This document shows positions 1 to 12,463 of a DNA stretch of 64,000 nucleotides, one piece after another. The notes beneath the pieces were generated by a model. That model ran no database searches. It had not been told where the DNA came from and saw only the letters and a program-made list of their open reading frames with translations. The DNA comes from Punica granatum. Its lineage: Eukaryota; Streptophyta; Magnoliopsida; Myrtales; Lythraceae. How positions within the stretch are numbered: the first letter of the stretch is position 1; the number at the start of each line of letters is the position of its first letter. Location of the stretch: the NCBI RefSeq assembly GCF_007655135.1, contig NC_045134.1, positions 26,684,568 to 26,748,567 of the forward strand, written 5' to 3'. The position numbers and the translations under genes are program-made.

Positions 1-3000
1 AAGATATAGCACGTACTTTGTACGTAAGACCATCTACGATGATCGAGATAACGACCCATAGATCAATGCTGTTGTTACCTTAACGGCATGTTGGTGGTGC
101 TACATGGGAATGATGTGCATGTTATATAATCGTGAAATCTCATCTCTTTCATAGTATCGAACAGACTATAAGAAGCGAAAACAAGCGTCCGTGACCATAC
201 TATTGCCGAGTTTCAGGCCACTTCTTCATTGTAATATATCCGATTATCCGAGAGGCAAATCAAAGACAGACTCAAATTATTTGGGCCATCAGCCCAATGG
301 GCTGACCCAAATTATGAGCGCACTAATTAATAATTGATATTAATTAAGTTTATATTGTACATATATGATTAATCATCAAAATTAATAGAGGAAAACGGAT
401 CAGTTTAGGAATCCAACTGAATGGAATTTCATTAATCAAATTCGTGCGTTTCCATAATTTACACAAAATCAAAATATACATCATTGTTATTATTAATAAT
501 GGAACGATAATGACAAAATTCTATAAGTAATGATAACGAGTTTTAGTACTGTTGATAAATTACGATTCGTATAAGTAAAGTTAACCTATAAATTAAGAAT
601 AAGTGGTTTGGGCCGATGGGGGCTTGAGCTACTCCATTAGGGCTCTCGACTCACCAAAATATGCCGATTAATAAATGACATATCCGACATCTGCATTCGC
701 TCGCCGTCGAGTTAGAAGCGTAAGAACATCAACCTCTCTGATGTGGACTTCACGAATGATTGTGAAACTCAATGATCAATTTAAATGAATTACCAGATCG
801 CCAAATACAGATTCATTTAAAGAAGATTTTTGACATGTTGTTTACAGAGAAACAAGAACCAACAATATCAAGACAATGATTATTGATTCGTTGTTTACGA
901 AGAAACAAGAACTAATGATATCAATATGTGCAGAACATTCACAAGCATTCACACTTGATCGTTCGAAGGAGTTCAATGAAGAACAAAGGAGAAAACCTCC
1001 CCAAAAATAATATAGTCTGCCATTGATTAGCTACTCTGTCTCCTTTATATAAGCCTAGGAAAAAACTGGAAAGTGATCAACTTGGCAACCGGAATAACCT
1101 TAGTATCATAAAATCTGAAATAATAAAGGAAATTAAATAAAGGTCGCCTAGAATAGTTGACATTTTTTGTTATTCCATCTTCAGCACTTCTGAACTTTCC
1201 TTGTGCAAACACTCCAATATTGGGTGGACTATTGACTATCTCATGGTAAGTCAATTGAATAAAGCCCTTTGAATGCCCAATTGAATTAGACTCCTCTTGG
1301 CCCGAAAAGTCCAGCATCAAGCTCTCCCTAACTTGTTGGATTTGTCTTACATTCGCTTGTGTGATTGGTTAACTCGGAACATGCAAGCCTCCAATATTTT
1401 GTGCATCAGCTCCTTCTTCACGAATCCAACTTCCAAGCTCGTGTCCATTAGTCCCATCATCATGCCCGCGATCCTCATCACTCTCTCTCGTGTATGACGT
1501 TTATCGAGGTGTGGGACGGGGGCATCGAACTTGGAGAGTTCTCTAAAATCCTCCATCAAATTTTGTAAAATCATATTATAATCTTACTTTTTTCCGATTA
1601 GTGATGTATTTGCTTAAAATATTTGCAATATCTTTTTGCCGGATAAAATTTTAGATGATCCCACCTCAAATGACGTGGTAAGAAAGAATTAATAAGAATT
1701 CTTTAATGAATAATAATTATGACAATAATCCGAGTGATTAGCACAAAATCTCTAGTTCATGCAATTTGATTGGTGCTTTTTTACATCATATGACTAGATA
1801 GGATTACCTAATAACTTATCATTGCGCATATTCTATTTCTTACCTTCCAAGAAGGGGTAATCAAGGGTAATCAGGGGTACAATTCCTTTTCCTTTTCCTC
1901 AAAGTACCTAATGAACTGTCCTTCTTTAGGGGAGAAAAAAAAAAGGTGGGTAAAACAAATACGAAAAGTAATTTATCTGATGTGTTGTTTTGGTTGCGTT
2001 TGCCTTTGAAAACGTTCCAGTTTATAATAATCCTTTTTTTCCCCATTTCAGGTTAATTTTTTAGAAGAGTTTATTACGCATATTGCATGATTGCTTATTC
2101 AATAATAATAATTTCGTTATTTTAGGTTCCAGTTCATGTTCAATTTTGCTTAATCTCCACTCTCTATTTCAGGAATTGATACTCATTTGAGGTTTCCAAT
2201 GAAGTTTACAAGGAATATTAATCAATTTACTGTTAATTTGCAATTTCTAGTTGTTTTTTTTCTCCTTTTCTTTTCTTTTTCCCTTCTTCGCTGATGATTA
2301 ATCGCTTTCCAAAATGGATATCTTTTTTGGCTGCCTTCAGGTCTCCGAGAAATGGCTGAAGGTGAAGGTCCATGGAGAGTTGAGCCAATTTCTTCTCTAT
2401 TTACTCATTTTCCAATTTTGTCTTTTTTCGTGTGTGTATGTATTTACAGATTATCTGCTAATGATTTTGTTAAACATGTACGATTTAAATTTATTAATAA
2501 AATAAATAGATGTTGGATCGGAGTATTTTTCTGGTAGTTAAATATGAGACAAAAGCCTGAATCGAGTATTTACTTGAATTTTATGTTTACCTTTATTTGC
2601 GCATATTTTAGCATACTTTGATCGAGTATTTACTTTTTTATATCATCCGTTATCTGAAATTTGATCCGAAACAATAGTATAACGAGTTCAATAATTCAAG
2701 CCAATAATCGACTTTGCGCCAATCCCGAAAGCAATCGTGCTCCGCGCATGCGTGATAACTCTTATTAGCCACCACGCACGTGCAAACTAATTTCTACTTT
2801 AGCAATCTAGATGAAATCAACACTTCCTTTCGCAATTGATCACCTAATCCCATCTTAATACAAAATTAATAAATGTTTGCAACCACGCTTAAATTTTTAA
2901 CCCTTTTGTATTAAGGCGGATATAGGCCTTTGAGTGCGAATGATATTCTCGATTTTTATTTTAGACTGTTAAAATCAATCGGGTGCGCGCTGGCTAATTA

Positions 3001-3214
3001 GTTAGTAAGTACCATTTTAAGCCAAAATTTTAAAAAATAATAATTAAAAAAAAAGAAAGAAAAATGTCGCCTTCAGTGTGAAATCTCTTCACCGTCTCCT
3101 TCCCTTCGCCTTCTTCTGCTTCTGCTTCTCCCTCCTTCCGCCATTTTTAGCAGAGCTTCCTTCTCCATATCAATGGCTTAAACCCTCCAATATCATCACA
3201 AAAACCCGCGAACT
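1..3214. other. AT-rich intergenic region and DEG9 5' flank
   Basis: No gene is recognisable. Two short open frames on the minus strand (1347-1574 and 1045-1320) resemble no family I know and are not joined by convincing splice sites. The last about 150 bases before 3215 are C/T-rich, as is usual for a plant 5' leader, and probably belong to the DEG9 transcript. Confidence 0.5.
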
Positions 3215-6200
3215 ATGGGCGACACCAAACGGAAGAGAGGCCGCAAGCCGAAATCCACCCCCAAAAGCCCCTCCCAGGATGCCCTAGATTTGCCGTCCAC
3301 AGCTGCGGCAGCGGCGGCGGTTGAAGAGGTCTTATCCGTCGGCAGCGTCGATCTCATCGAGCCCTCAGCATCTGACCACCGCCGCCGCGGGGGCCGCCCG
3401 AAGAAGCGGTCCAAGTCGGTCCAGAAGTCGGAACCTTCCTCTCCAGTGGTTTCTCCCTCGCGGAGGGCGGTACCCCGGGCGGTTGAAAATGGCGACCTTG
3501 CCCTCATTCATTGCGATTCGGTGGGCCCCGCGGAGGCAGCTGCGAGGATGGTGCCCGCCATGGACGCGGTGGTGAAGGTCTTCTGCGTGCACACGGAGCC
3601 GAATTTCTCTCTCCCGTGGCAGAGGAAGAGGCAGTATAGTAGTAGCAGTAGCGGGTTCGTGATAAAGGGGAGGAGAGTTCTGACGAACGCCCACTCGGTG
3701 GAGCATTATACCCAGGTGAAGGTGAAGAAGAGAGGGTCTGATACTAAGTACCTTGCGAAGGTATTAGCCATTGGAACTGAATGCGACATTGGTAAGTCTC
3801 TCTCTCTCACCCCGCCCCCCTTCTCACTCTGTCTGCAATCTTCTCAGGCTTATTCCAGACTGCAGTGGATTCGCTTTGACTAAATTTTCGATAAAGGAAG
3901 AACTTTTACATGTAAAGAGACTAACTTGCCATAGATCATGCTAAAGTTTGCCTGAAAATTTTATCGGGTTTTGCATTTTATCGTACTTACTGGCAGTTCG
4001 AGCTTCCTTGAGCTAGTTTGAGCTTGTTCTGTTAATATCATAGGGGGTTTCATGTAGTATGACTACAAGGCAGGCATGCCAAATTTTTCATTCTCTCCCA
4101 TCATTGCTTTTTGGAATTCACTGTATAAAATTGTATGCAATGATAATAACATTGGAGTTCTGTAAGGAACTTCGGTTTGCGAATTTGGGAGGTGAGTATA
4201 AGCGGGAACCTTCGTAGGAAATTGCTTAGTGAAACATGGGGTGGTGGCATTGGAATGAGAGACACATTCTTTGCTGAGCTAGTACAGATCTTGATGCTAC
4301 TAGTTGGAGGAGCAATAGTGGGTAGTTTACTTGAACTTTTTAAATTGATTAGTTATGTTTGTGGTTTTTGCAGCTATGCTTACTGTTGATGATGATGAAT
4401 TCTGGGAAGGAGTCTTGCCAGTAGAGTTCGGGGAGCTGCCTGCCCTTCAAGATGCTGTGACGGTCGTGGGCTATCCTATTGGTGGTGACACGATATCTGT
4501 GACAAGTGGGGTGGTATCGCGGATTGAGATCTTATCTTATGTTCATGGGTCAACCGAGCTTCTTGGCCTGCAGGTTTCATTCGCATGATTTCTTGTAATT
4601 CTAGTGACAACTGATCGAGTTGCCCGATAATAATAATAATTATTATTATATTTAATGGACGTGTTTTCAGATTGATGCTGCGATAAACTCGGGGAATTCA
4701 GGTGGGCCAGCCTTCAGTGATAAGGGTAACTGTGTGGGCATTGCATTTCAATCACTTAAACATGAGGATGCGGAGAATATCGGTTATGTCATACCAACAC
4801 CTGTGATCATGCACTTCATTCAAGACTACGAGAAGAATGGAGCATATACTGGTAAGACTTCACATTATTCAGTTTTAGCTTGTTCAATTTATAATTTGAA
4901 TTTGTGACTCTGGCATTATATTTTCTATATGATTGCATACGGCAGTAGCTGTGTTTGAGACCTTTAGTTGGGGTGGCCCTTGGATATCAGGTTTTCCGAT
5001 TCTTGGAATTGAGTGGCAGAAAATGGAAAATCCGGATCTGCGCATGGCAATGGGCATGAAGTCTGATCAGAAGGGTGTTCGCATTAAGAGAATAGATCCG
5101 ACCTCTCCGGAGCATGCAGTTTTAAAACCATCTGACATCATTCTCGGCTTCGATGGTGTTGATATTGCCAATGATGGAACAGGCGAGTCTTTTTCCTTTT
5201 TTTTTTGGATCAAGATTCTTAAGAACTTTCACTTAATTTTTGTTCTTTGGGCTATTCTTCAGTTCCTTTCCGGCATGGTGAGAGAATAGGCTTTAGTTAT
5301 CTCGTCTCGCAAAAGTATACTGGGGATAATTCGGTGATCAAAGTTCTGCGGAAGTCCAAGATTCTTACTTTTGATGTGAAACTTGCCTCCCACAGGAGAC
5401 TCATCCCTTCTCACAACAGAGGCAGACCTCCTTCTTATTATATTATTGCTGGCTTTGTGTTCTCAACAGTTTCTGTCCCCTATCTTCGGTCTGAGGTTTG
5501 TATTTGCTCTGCAAATCTTGTGCTTGAGATCAGCATAGTTACCATCACTTTCTACTAATCAATACGTCCTCATAGTATTTAGTGTAGGCTGCAAAGTTTT
5601 TCTACTTATGATTCTTCTTTGGATGGATTTCTAGTATGGGAAGGATTATGAATATGAAGCTCCAGTCAAACTTTTGGACAAACTCTTGCACTCTATGCCG
5701 CAATCGCCTGACGAGCAGCTTGTCGTAGTTTCTCAGGTAAATAAACATCTTATGCACATAATCTTCTTTCCCCATGGCAGTGTACTCTTCATTTGCTTCC
5801 TTCCTTCAACCCACCATAAACAGTAATTTTTGGATTTTCAGTTATTAACTTATACCATGTGAAGGAAAACTGTATGAGTAGATGCCATGTTAAGGAAAGC
5901 TGCCATTACTTGTCATAAGTGTTTGATGAATCCAATGATTATAGGATGTGGGTAAATGCCGTTACTTAATTGGGGCCTGGCCTATGATACTTACATCACT
6001 CTGAGTCTGACCGTCATTTATCGGCAAATCTGTAAACCATATAGGTTCTTGTGGCTGATATCAATATTGGGTACGAGGATATTGTCAACACTCAGGTTCT
6101 TGCTTTCAATGGTAAGCCTGTGAAGAACCTCAAGAGCTTGGCAAGCATGGTAGAGAGCTGTGAGGAGGAGTTCTTGAAGTTCGATCTTGAATACCAACAG

Positions 6201-6386
6201 GTCTCTCTCCTTCTACATCCCTAATCTCTCCCTGTCAGCTTTCATAATTTTGCCTTCTAATTTTAAATACTTAAGGTGTTTCTGCAGATTGTAGTTCTGA
6301 GAACAAAAGTTGCCAAAGAAGCAACCCTCGATATCCTCAAAACCCACTGCATACCATCGGCGATGTCTGATGATCTGAAGACTTAA
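3215..6386 (+). CDS. DEG9: DEG9 trypsin-like serine protease with PDZ domains
   Basis: Nuclear/nucleolar HtrA-type protease; Arabidopsis DEG9 is known to degrade the response regulator ARR4, linking cytokinin and light signalling. I predict eight exons: 3215-3791, 4374-4573, 4671-4851, 4991-5182, 5263-5495, 5635-5736, 6045-6200 and 6288-6386, giving 579 aa, close to the Arabidopsis length. The N-terminus is basic ([12 protein letters not shown]), fitting nuclear import. The catalytic triad is visible: His160 in TNAHSV, Asp191 in ECDIA, Ser269 in [11 protein letters not shown] segments follow ([14 protein letters not shown] and the [17 protein letters not shown] region), and the C-terminus ends SAMSDDLKT. 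The ATG is the first in frame. The fourth intron begins GC rather than GT (5183). An in-frame alternative acceptor at 4945 would add 15 residues, but family spacing (GAYTG-FPILG) supports 4991. A copy of the last exon lies at 12857. Confidence 0.95.
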
Positions 6387-7660
6387 AAGCCGTATATTCA
6401 TTTGACTACTATGGCTGTACTTTTCCTCTCTGGATGTTGATTTTGGTGGGATCCGGGAACAGGAAAAGCTCAAAGGCCACACCATCATGATTTTTGCTAG
6501 AGGTATAGCTTATCTTATAGATCGGCTGTTGCTTCCTGTCTGGGTTCTACCTATCGGGTTTTGTAGGTCTCTGGGTTTAGTGAGGGAGAGCTGGACGGCC
6601 TCTCCGGGAATAGGCATTGGGTTTCAGAAAGCCAAACAAGGGTATAGGATCTGAGTGGTTATGTTGAGCTGGTAGTTACATCAGAGTGCTGGATAATTGT
6701 CATTCGTTGGAATCTCGATCGAGTGAAAAACATTTGAATTTGTCCGAGCTTGCAGCATCACGTATCTTCAAAGTTTCCCAGGGAAAAGTGGTTGTGCAGG
6801 TTGAAATCGAATCTAACGTCTGAAGTTCCTTTCGGAGGCATATGCTTGGAGTTGTTCTTGCTGTGTTAAAACTGAAATATAATATTTATCATCATGAACT
6901 ATAAATATAAGTACATAATGCAACTACATATGTCCATTATTTTTTCATCAATTCAATCAGTTGATCTAATATAATTTATAATCATTTATTTCATTGAAAA
7001 TTTGAGAGGATATTTGTTCGTCCAAAAAGTTGTTATAAGTAGCATTCTTCGATTAGCAAAATAGAAGCACCACAAAGTAAATCTTATGTGCCGATGGTTC
7101 TTGGTATGATATTATCGCGGGGCTTGCCATTATGTTTGATCGAGCGTCATCAGTTTATATATTGAACAGAACAAATATTAAATTTCAATTTGATAAAATA
7201 TTAGTGACTAAGATATGTATTATGAATCACTTATAAATAAATAAAAAAGATTTTTATATATAATGAATGGAAATTATAAGAATTCATTTTACGTACAAGA
7301 GTTAGTTCTTCAAGTGGCTCGGCCCTTACTTCCCGTAAGTAAGGTTTTGGGGTCAAGTATTGTGGATGGATAAAATACTTGATTATAAAAGCTTTATTCC
7401 TTAATGAGCAGACCCGACTCAAACTGAATTAGTCGAGTGCTCATTGAACTTTCGAATACCATAGTGCAAACCGAAAAATAATTATAAAAAATCATTTTAA
7501 CATGTATTTTAAAATAAAATTCAATTGTACCAGTGTAGTAATTGGCATGGGCCAAGCCCACCAGTAGAACTGTTATTGGCCCGAACAAATTTAAGACGAA
7601 ATTGGCCATGGGCGGCTACTATTGGCCGGAGAAGAGGCCGATTTAGGCCGCCATACGTAA
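6387..7660. other. DEG9 3' flank and spacer, duplicated downstream
   Basis: No gene is seen. The DEG9 3' UTR probably runs some hundreds of bases past the stop. Nearly the whole stretch recurs at 12935-14050 with point changes and small indels, which marks it as part of the tandem duplication. It carries a SINE-like element at 7300-7478. Confidence 0.7.
7300..7478 (+). mobile_element. SINE-like element
   Basis: It begins around TTCAAGTGGCTCGGCCC (polymerase III box-A-like) and ends with the module TTTCGAATACCATAGTGCAA followed by CCGAAAAA. The same 3' module ends the elements at 57125-57300 and 59842-60030, and the duplicated copy at 13741-13918. The box B is degenerate. No clear target-site duplication was found here, so the ends are approximate. 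Confidence 0.5.
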
Positions 7661-7667
7661 TATAAAG
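7661..7667 (+). promoter_or_regulatory. TATA box of the HIG1 gene
   Basis: TATAAAG lies about 120 bases before the ATG at 7786, inside CGTAATATAAAGACCACCGC. The duplicated copy keeps it as ACTATAAAAACCACCGC at about 14060. Confidence 0.5.
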
Positions 7668-7785
7668 ACCACCGCGCCTTTCGCTTTCCCCCAATTACTG
7701 TTGATTCATCATACGTGTCTTCCTCTTCACCTGCCCCTCCTTCTTCTTCTTCTTGGAGATTCTTCGAGCTTGGAGTGGAAGAAGG

Positions 7786-9396
7786 ATGGGGGAACCAGAG
7801 CCCAACTTGGAAGAGTTTTTCGAAGACAAGAGACCGCCTCGCAACCCCCTTGTCCCTGTCGGTAAGCCTCGTCTTCTTTCCTTGCCGTCCGCCTCTTCAA
7901 TTCTTGGAATTTCGCCTCTTCTCAGTTGTCTTCTGTTTATTGCTTTCTCTGCCTTTGATTCCATTTAATTGGGATTGGTTTGGGAGTTTGAATAATTTGT
8001 GAAGGTCGACTGAAATTATTGCAAATTGAAATGGTTCTGGGATGAGCTGGGCCGGTCTTGTAACGTTATCATCGTTGAGATTTCGGCTTTGGGAGATTGG
8101 TTTCCCTCTCAAGGCCACCCGGGTTCCGGTCGCCATCTTCTTGGGATTTTGTTTTGAGGTATCTTGTGGAACAGCTTGAGAATGTTTATCGCAGCATCGA
8201 TGTCGCAAACTGCAGGAGACCCAACACGGGTTTGCTTATTTCAATCGCATCAGCTTTATAAAATTATAATAATCGTGTTTGGAGAGTAAGCGACTAATGT
8301 CAGACAAAATGATAGCATCCACTAATGGCGTTGTACTGGGGTTCCTCGTTTGGGGAACTTTCATGCCCCCAACCTATGCAAGAAAGAATTGTTTTTGGAG
8401 TTCGTTGAATAGGGGTAATGCTCCGAGTATTATTAGGAAAAAAAGAAGTAAACTTGATGGTTAGAATTTCAGAGGCGACGAGTTTGCCTGTTTTGCGAAG
8501 TCTATTAAATCTGTGATGGGTGACATACTACGAAAATGTTTAGATCTGCAACCTGGTGGTGCTTAGGCTGCAGTAGGAATAGGTTCTTCACGTTTTATGT
8601 CTGTTCTCAGGTGAAAAACCGCAGACTGAACTCAAAGTGAGAAGTTTACGGCTGTAATTTGAGAAACCAGTGTTCTTAATGTGTCAATATTTTGCCGTGG
8701 TTTCTATGTTTCATCATGGAATCTCACAAATTTCTGCAACATAAAAATATTTCAAGTAGAGAGGGGCTTTGTCATGCCCAAGAAGGAAGAGTTTCTGTTG
8801 GCTTTATTTTCCATTTGCAGGATGACTTCTGCTAGAGTTGTAGTGGTTGTCTTCCTTTCGCTTGTTTTAGCTTTGTGCTTTAAGATGATCAGTTCTGGAG
8901 ATAAGAGGATCGGAAATCAATTCTAGGCTTGTTGTACTTAGTTGTGATGTAAACATTTAAGATTTATTATTGCTTCTTGTTTCGTTGTCAACTGACTTGG
9001 CATATATAATTTGGCTGTAGTATGTAATAATAATTATGAGATTTGTCTCCATACTGATGAAGTTGGGATGGGATCATTGTATGGGGCGAATTTGCTATAT
9101 CCTTCTAAAGAATCTCTAGATCCTCACAATACCACGGACTGTAATTTCAGCGACTTCCAGTAGCAATTATTTCATGTGATTGTTAGTAGGATTAATCATA
9201 TCTACTTTCGATATGTATAGGTGCCCTGATGACTGCGGGAGTGCTAACTGCGGGTTTGATCAGCTTTAGACAGGGCAACTCTCAGTTGGGACAGAAGCTG
9301 ATGAGAGCTCGTGTCGTGGTTCAAGGTGCCACCGTGGCACTTATGGTTGGGACCGCTTACTATTATGGAGGCAATCCCTGGAAGAAATCTATCTAG
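7786..9396 (+). CDS. HIG1 domain (hypoxia-induced, RCF1-type) small membrane protein
   Basis: Two exons, 7786-7861 and 9221-9396, encode 83 aa. The protein starts MGEPEPNLEEFFEDKRPP and then has the HIG1 domain: a first hydrophobic segment ALMTAGVLTAGLISFR, the family signature around QLGQKLMRARVVVQ, and a second hydrophobic segment ATVALMVGTAYYY, ending NPWKKSI. Family knowledge: HIG1/RCF1 proteins sit in the inner mitochondrial membrane and help assemble or stabilise respiratory complex III/IV supercomplexes, with some members induced by hypoxia. The reading frame is clean across the single 1.36-kb intron (GTAAGC...TATAG). Of three copies in the window this is the only one able to encode the whole domain. 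From memory, an HIG1 gene also lies next to SUO genes in Arabidopsis, so the pairing may be old. Confidence 0.88.
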
Positions 9397-10782
9397 ACCT
9401 GCCTGGAGAGAGACTTAGCTTGGATCTTCTTTCCTCATTGAGTTCTTAGACTGCTCTCATTCGGGCAAGCAACAATTCACAGTTATGTTGATTTGATTTT
9501 CATAACTTTGGCTTAAGCGACTCCAGCAGTTCCCACACAATTTGTAGGATTCTGGAGATGGAAATGAAATAAACCCGTGATGGAGAATACCTCTCTTACA
9601 AGTTCTGGCAGGTAACTGAGATTTCCTGGCGGAGGACCTCGAAGTTTTAGGAAATGCCACCCTTTGATTATGTAATGCCTGGGCAAGTGTTTGGGACAAA
9701 TCAGTTTCGTTGGAATTTAACTTAAGGTATATGATGCTTGTATAATCTAGTTGTTCCTCAGGAAGGACAATCCTCGGGTTAGTAGTTCGCGTAATTCTTT
9801 ACATGAAATTTGTGTCTTGAAATTCCATTCAGTATCTTGATTGGTTGCGTCTCCATCGATTTCCATATGCATGCCCTCTGGAAATGTCGTGTAACTCCAA
9901 GTCGCGATATCAAAGTCATGTATATTGGAAATGCCTATTGCTGCAATGTGCAATTTATCAGATGTTATGCTGTCCATTCCAGCTTCTTAAAGGAGATTGT
10001 TGATTCAGATTATGCGTGGGAAGGTTGAGTCAGTGGGATGTTCTTTTCACTCTCGAGTCGGCCTTCGTTGTGAACCCGAGATGATTGCACGAGTCCCGTG
10101 ATTATCAGATCTTTCTTTGCCTAGCTAGAAGCATCTTCAAGAGCAAAATTTTGCTCCTTCGATCAGCTGCAACCGATTGCGATTCGCATAGTGTGACAGT
10201 GTCGTCGATTTTGGCATGGTTTGGTGCTGCTTTATTCGTGCTATCGATGTAATGAGATGGCACCAGCACTCCGGAAAATGCCCCGTCTCCGAAAATGCCC
10301 GCGTTTGAGAGACAAATTAGCTCTGTTTTGATGGGCAATTTGGTAATCTCGTCTGCAGCTCAAGTCAAAGACCTTAAGATTAGTCAACACTGGAGGAAGC
10401 GGATGCAGCGCAGTCACATTCTGCTTCATTTCTCGTCTCTCATAGACATTTTATTGGCACGTCATTTCACTAAACGTCACCGCCCAGCCAGGTTAACTTT
10501 CCCCATCCCGAACTACCTGATCTACTCTTCCTCTCGGCGAAGTCCGATTTCGTCTCTCCCTTTTGCCGACTCTCTGATGTTTCGAATTCCTGCGGGTTTC
10601 GGACGATCCGAGGCTGAATTTGGGGGGTTGCTGGTTTCTGTTGGTGGCTAGGGTTTCGTCAAGGTGGAATTGGTGGCGTTCGAATTGGCAAGTAATTCGG
10701 GAGGGTGTTTCTCTTGATAGGTTTGAATTTGATTAGGGTTTCGGGAGGTGCGGTTGTGTGCGAAGGAAAAAAGTGGAGGATT
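9397..10782. other. Spacer and 5' flank of the truncated SUO copy
   Basis: From about 9600 the sequence parallels 19950-21190, the region upstream of full-length SUO. It holds a promoter/leader-like segment (10420-10780) but lacks the CT-rich leader stretch present at 20935-20993. A 72-codon open frame (9810-10028) recurs in the other copy but shows no coding character. No independent gene is seen. Confidence 0.6.
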
Positions 10783-12463
10783 GTTTCTCCGAGCTTTTCT
10801 TTCAAGGTATCGTCTTTTCTTGATTAGACATACGATTCAGCTTCTGCTCCTACATTGTCTGGGTTGTTTGCGACATTGCTCCAATTGCTTAAGCTGTTGA
10901 GACACCATTCGGGCGAAGATCATCTTCTTTTTATCTTTTTAGGTCGATTTTTATTGAGTCATATAGTGTACAAATTACGTCGTGGAGGCGGTGAGACCAA
11001 TTTGGGGAATTATCTGGGTTCACTTCATTGGAAACAATTCACACGGCATGAAATATGGCCGAGAGCGGGTCTGGAAGTGGGATTCACGACGACCTTTGGT
11101 TTCTTGGTTGAGGGGGGTGGGGAGGATGGGACCGGATTTGCATATTCGGTGTGGCAAGTTGAGGGAAACTCTATAAAATTGTGGGAGGCCGGGCCTACTT
11201 GGGAAAATGATTAGGGGCGGGGTTCATAGTAGAATTTCTCCAAACTTTGGGATGTTCCCTGAAAGAGATGGTTTAGTTTCCGACAGGGAGTGCGCGTATG
11301 AGCCTTATAGATTTTTCCTCCTATCGGTTCGGTGGTTTGTCAAGTGAGAATCAATGTGAACTGACTTTTGTCCCTTAGGGATCGGATGATTTTTCTCATT
11401 AAAGTAGGATAATATGATACCGAGCTTCTTTTAATGTGAGTTTCAGACATTTTGTTTCCCTATATTTGTGTATTATTTATATATGTACAAACATATATGT
11501 TATGATAGTTGTATATCTTACCTATTGCTAACTTCTTGTTTATATTCTCCGTAGGAACGTCAACAAGAAGTAGAGCAGCTTTTGTACAAGACGCGAATAG
11601 AGATGCATGCCTCTGCGCAACCGAATGGTCGATCTCCGAAACGGATGACTGGTTCAATGTCAACATCACAATTGAAAACTGGCTCTGACGGTCTGCAGAA
11701 TGCTGCGTCCTTGGCATCTCAGGGCAAAGGAAAGAAAAGAGAGCGTGTAGAACAGAGCTCAGATCCCGTGAAACGTGAACGTTTAGCAAAAATGGGAGAT
11801 GGCGATTCTGGTCGCTATAGTTCAGAAAGCTCGTTGAAATTGGAGATTGCTAAAGTAGTGGAGAAGGGACCACTGGTAGATACAGAAGGTGTTGACAAAT
11901 TAGTGCACGTAATGCTTATCGAGATAAATGAGAGGAAAATAGATTTGACTGCCCGAACAATGCTTACAAATGTAATTGTTGGCACAGAGAAGCCGGATTG
12001 CCTGAGCAGATTTGTTCAGATAAGGGGTTTGTCTATATTGGATGACTGGCTTCAAGATGTTCATAAAGGAAAGACTGATGATAGCAGTGGGGTCAAGCAT
12101 AATGATAAGTTGGCCGAGGAATTTCTCTTGGTTCTGCTCCGTGCGCTGGACAAACTCCCCGTAAACCTTCCAGCATTGCAGATGTGCAACATTGGCAAGT
12201 TGGTGAATCATTTACGGACACACAAGAAGTTGGAAATTCAGAAGAAGGCGCGGAGTCTAGTCGACACATGGAAGAGACGTGTCGAGGCTGAGATGAATAT
12301 GAACGATGCCAAGATGGGTTCTGTCCCGTTTAAGTCATTAGATTCGACATCTGTAGGTCCACTGGCTCCTGAAGCGACTTCTTCAGCAGGACTTGAAAGA
12401 GTCAAGTCATTTGAGGAGACTGGCAAGTCACTCTTGGTCAAAGACACAGGTCCAAAGAACTGA
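10783..12463 (+). pseudogene. Truncated SUO copy keeping only the TFIIS N-terminal domain
   Basis: This is a partial duplicate of the gene at 21239-26767. About 165 bases holding the ATG and most of exon 1 are gone (junction about 10783), and the whole BAH exon 2 is deleted at about 11432, where GAGCTTC runs straight into TTTTAATGTGAG. Exon 3 survives from 11555. Its frame is open and nearly identical to SUO through the complete TFIIS N-terminal (LW) domain up to NDAKMGS at about 12321. It then switches to an unrelated 47-residue tail ending GPKN at 12463. From the first ATG (11603) a 286-aa protein is possible. It lacks the BAH domain, the serine-rich middle and the DLN-motif C-terminus. Whether it is transcribed cannot be told; the intact frame keeps a small domain-only protein possible. 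Confidence 0.8.

Larger units (their letters stand above)
6309..12321. repeat. First unit of the DEG9-HIG1-SUO tandem duplication
   Basis: DEG9 last-exon end, its flank, HIG1 and the SUO 5' half occur here, and again in the same order and strand at 12857-23270. The second unit is longer because it holds the 11S globulin segment and an extra partial HIG1 copy. Confidence 0.88.

Noticed and set aside
1045..1574. Two minus-strand frames that might be one gene
   Set aside because: No splice sites join them well, neither resembles a known family, and the region is AT-rich spacer.
4946..4990. Earlier acceptor for DEG9 exon 4
   Set aside because: It keeps the frame but inserts 15 residues where the family runs straight from GAYTG to FPILG; kept only as a possible minor splice form.
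8681..8926. 81-codon hydrophobic frame inside the HIG1 region
   Set aside because: It lies in intron 1 of the HIG1 gene and is broken in both duplicate copies.
9810..10028. 72-codon frame, repeated with small changes at 20101-20364
   Set aside because: Its recurrence is explained by the segmental duplication; start and length differ between the copies and it has no recognisable domain.
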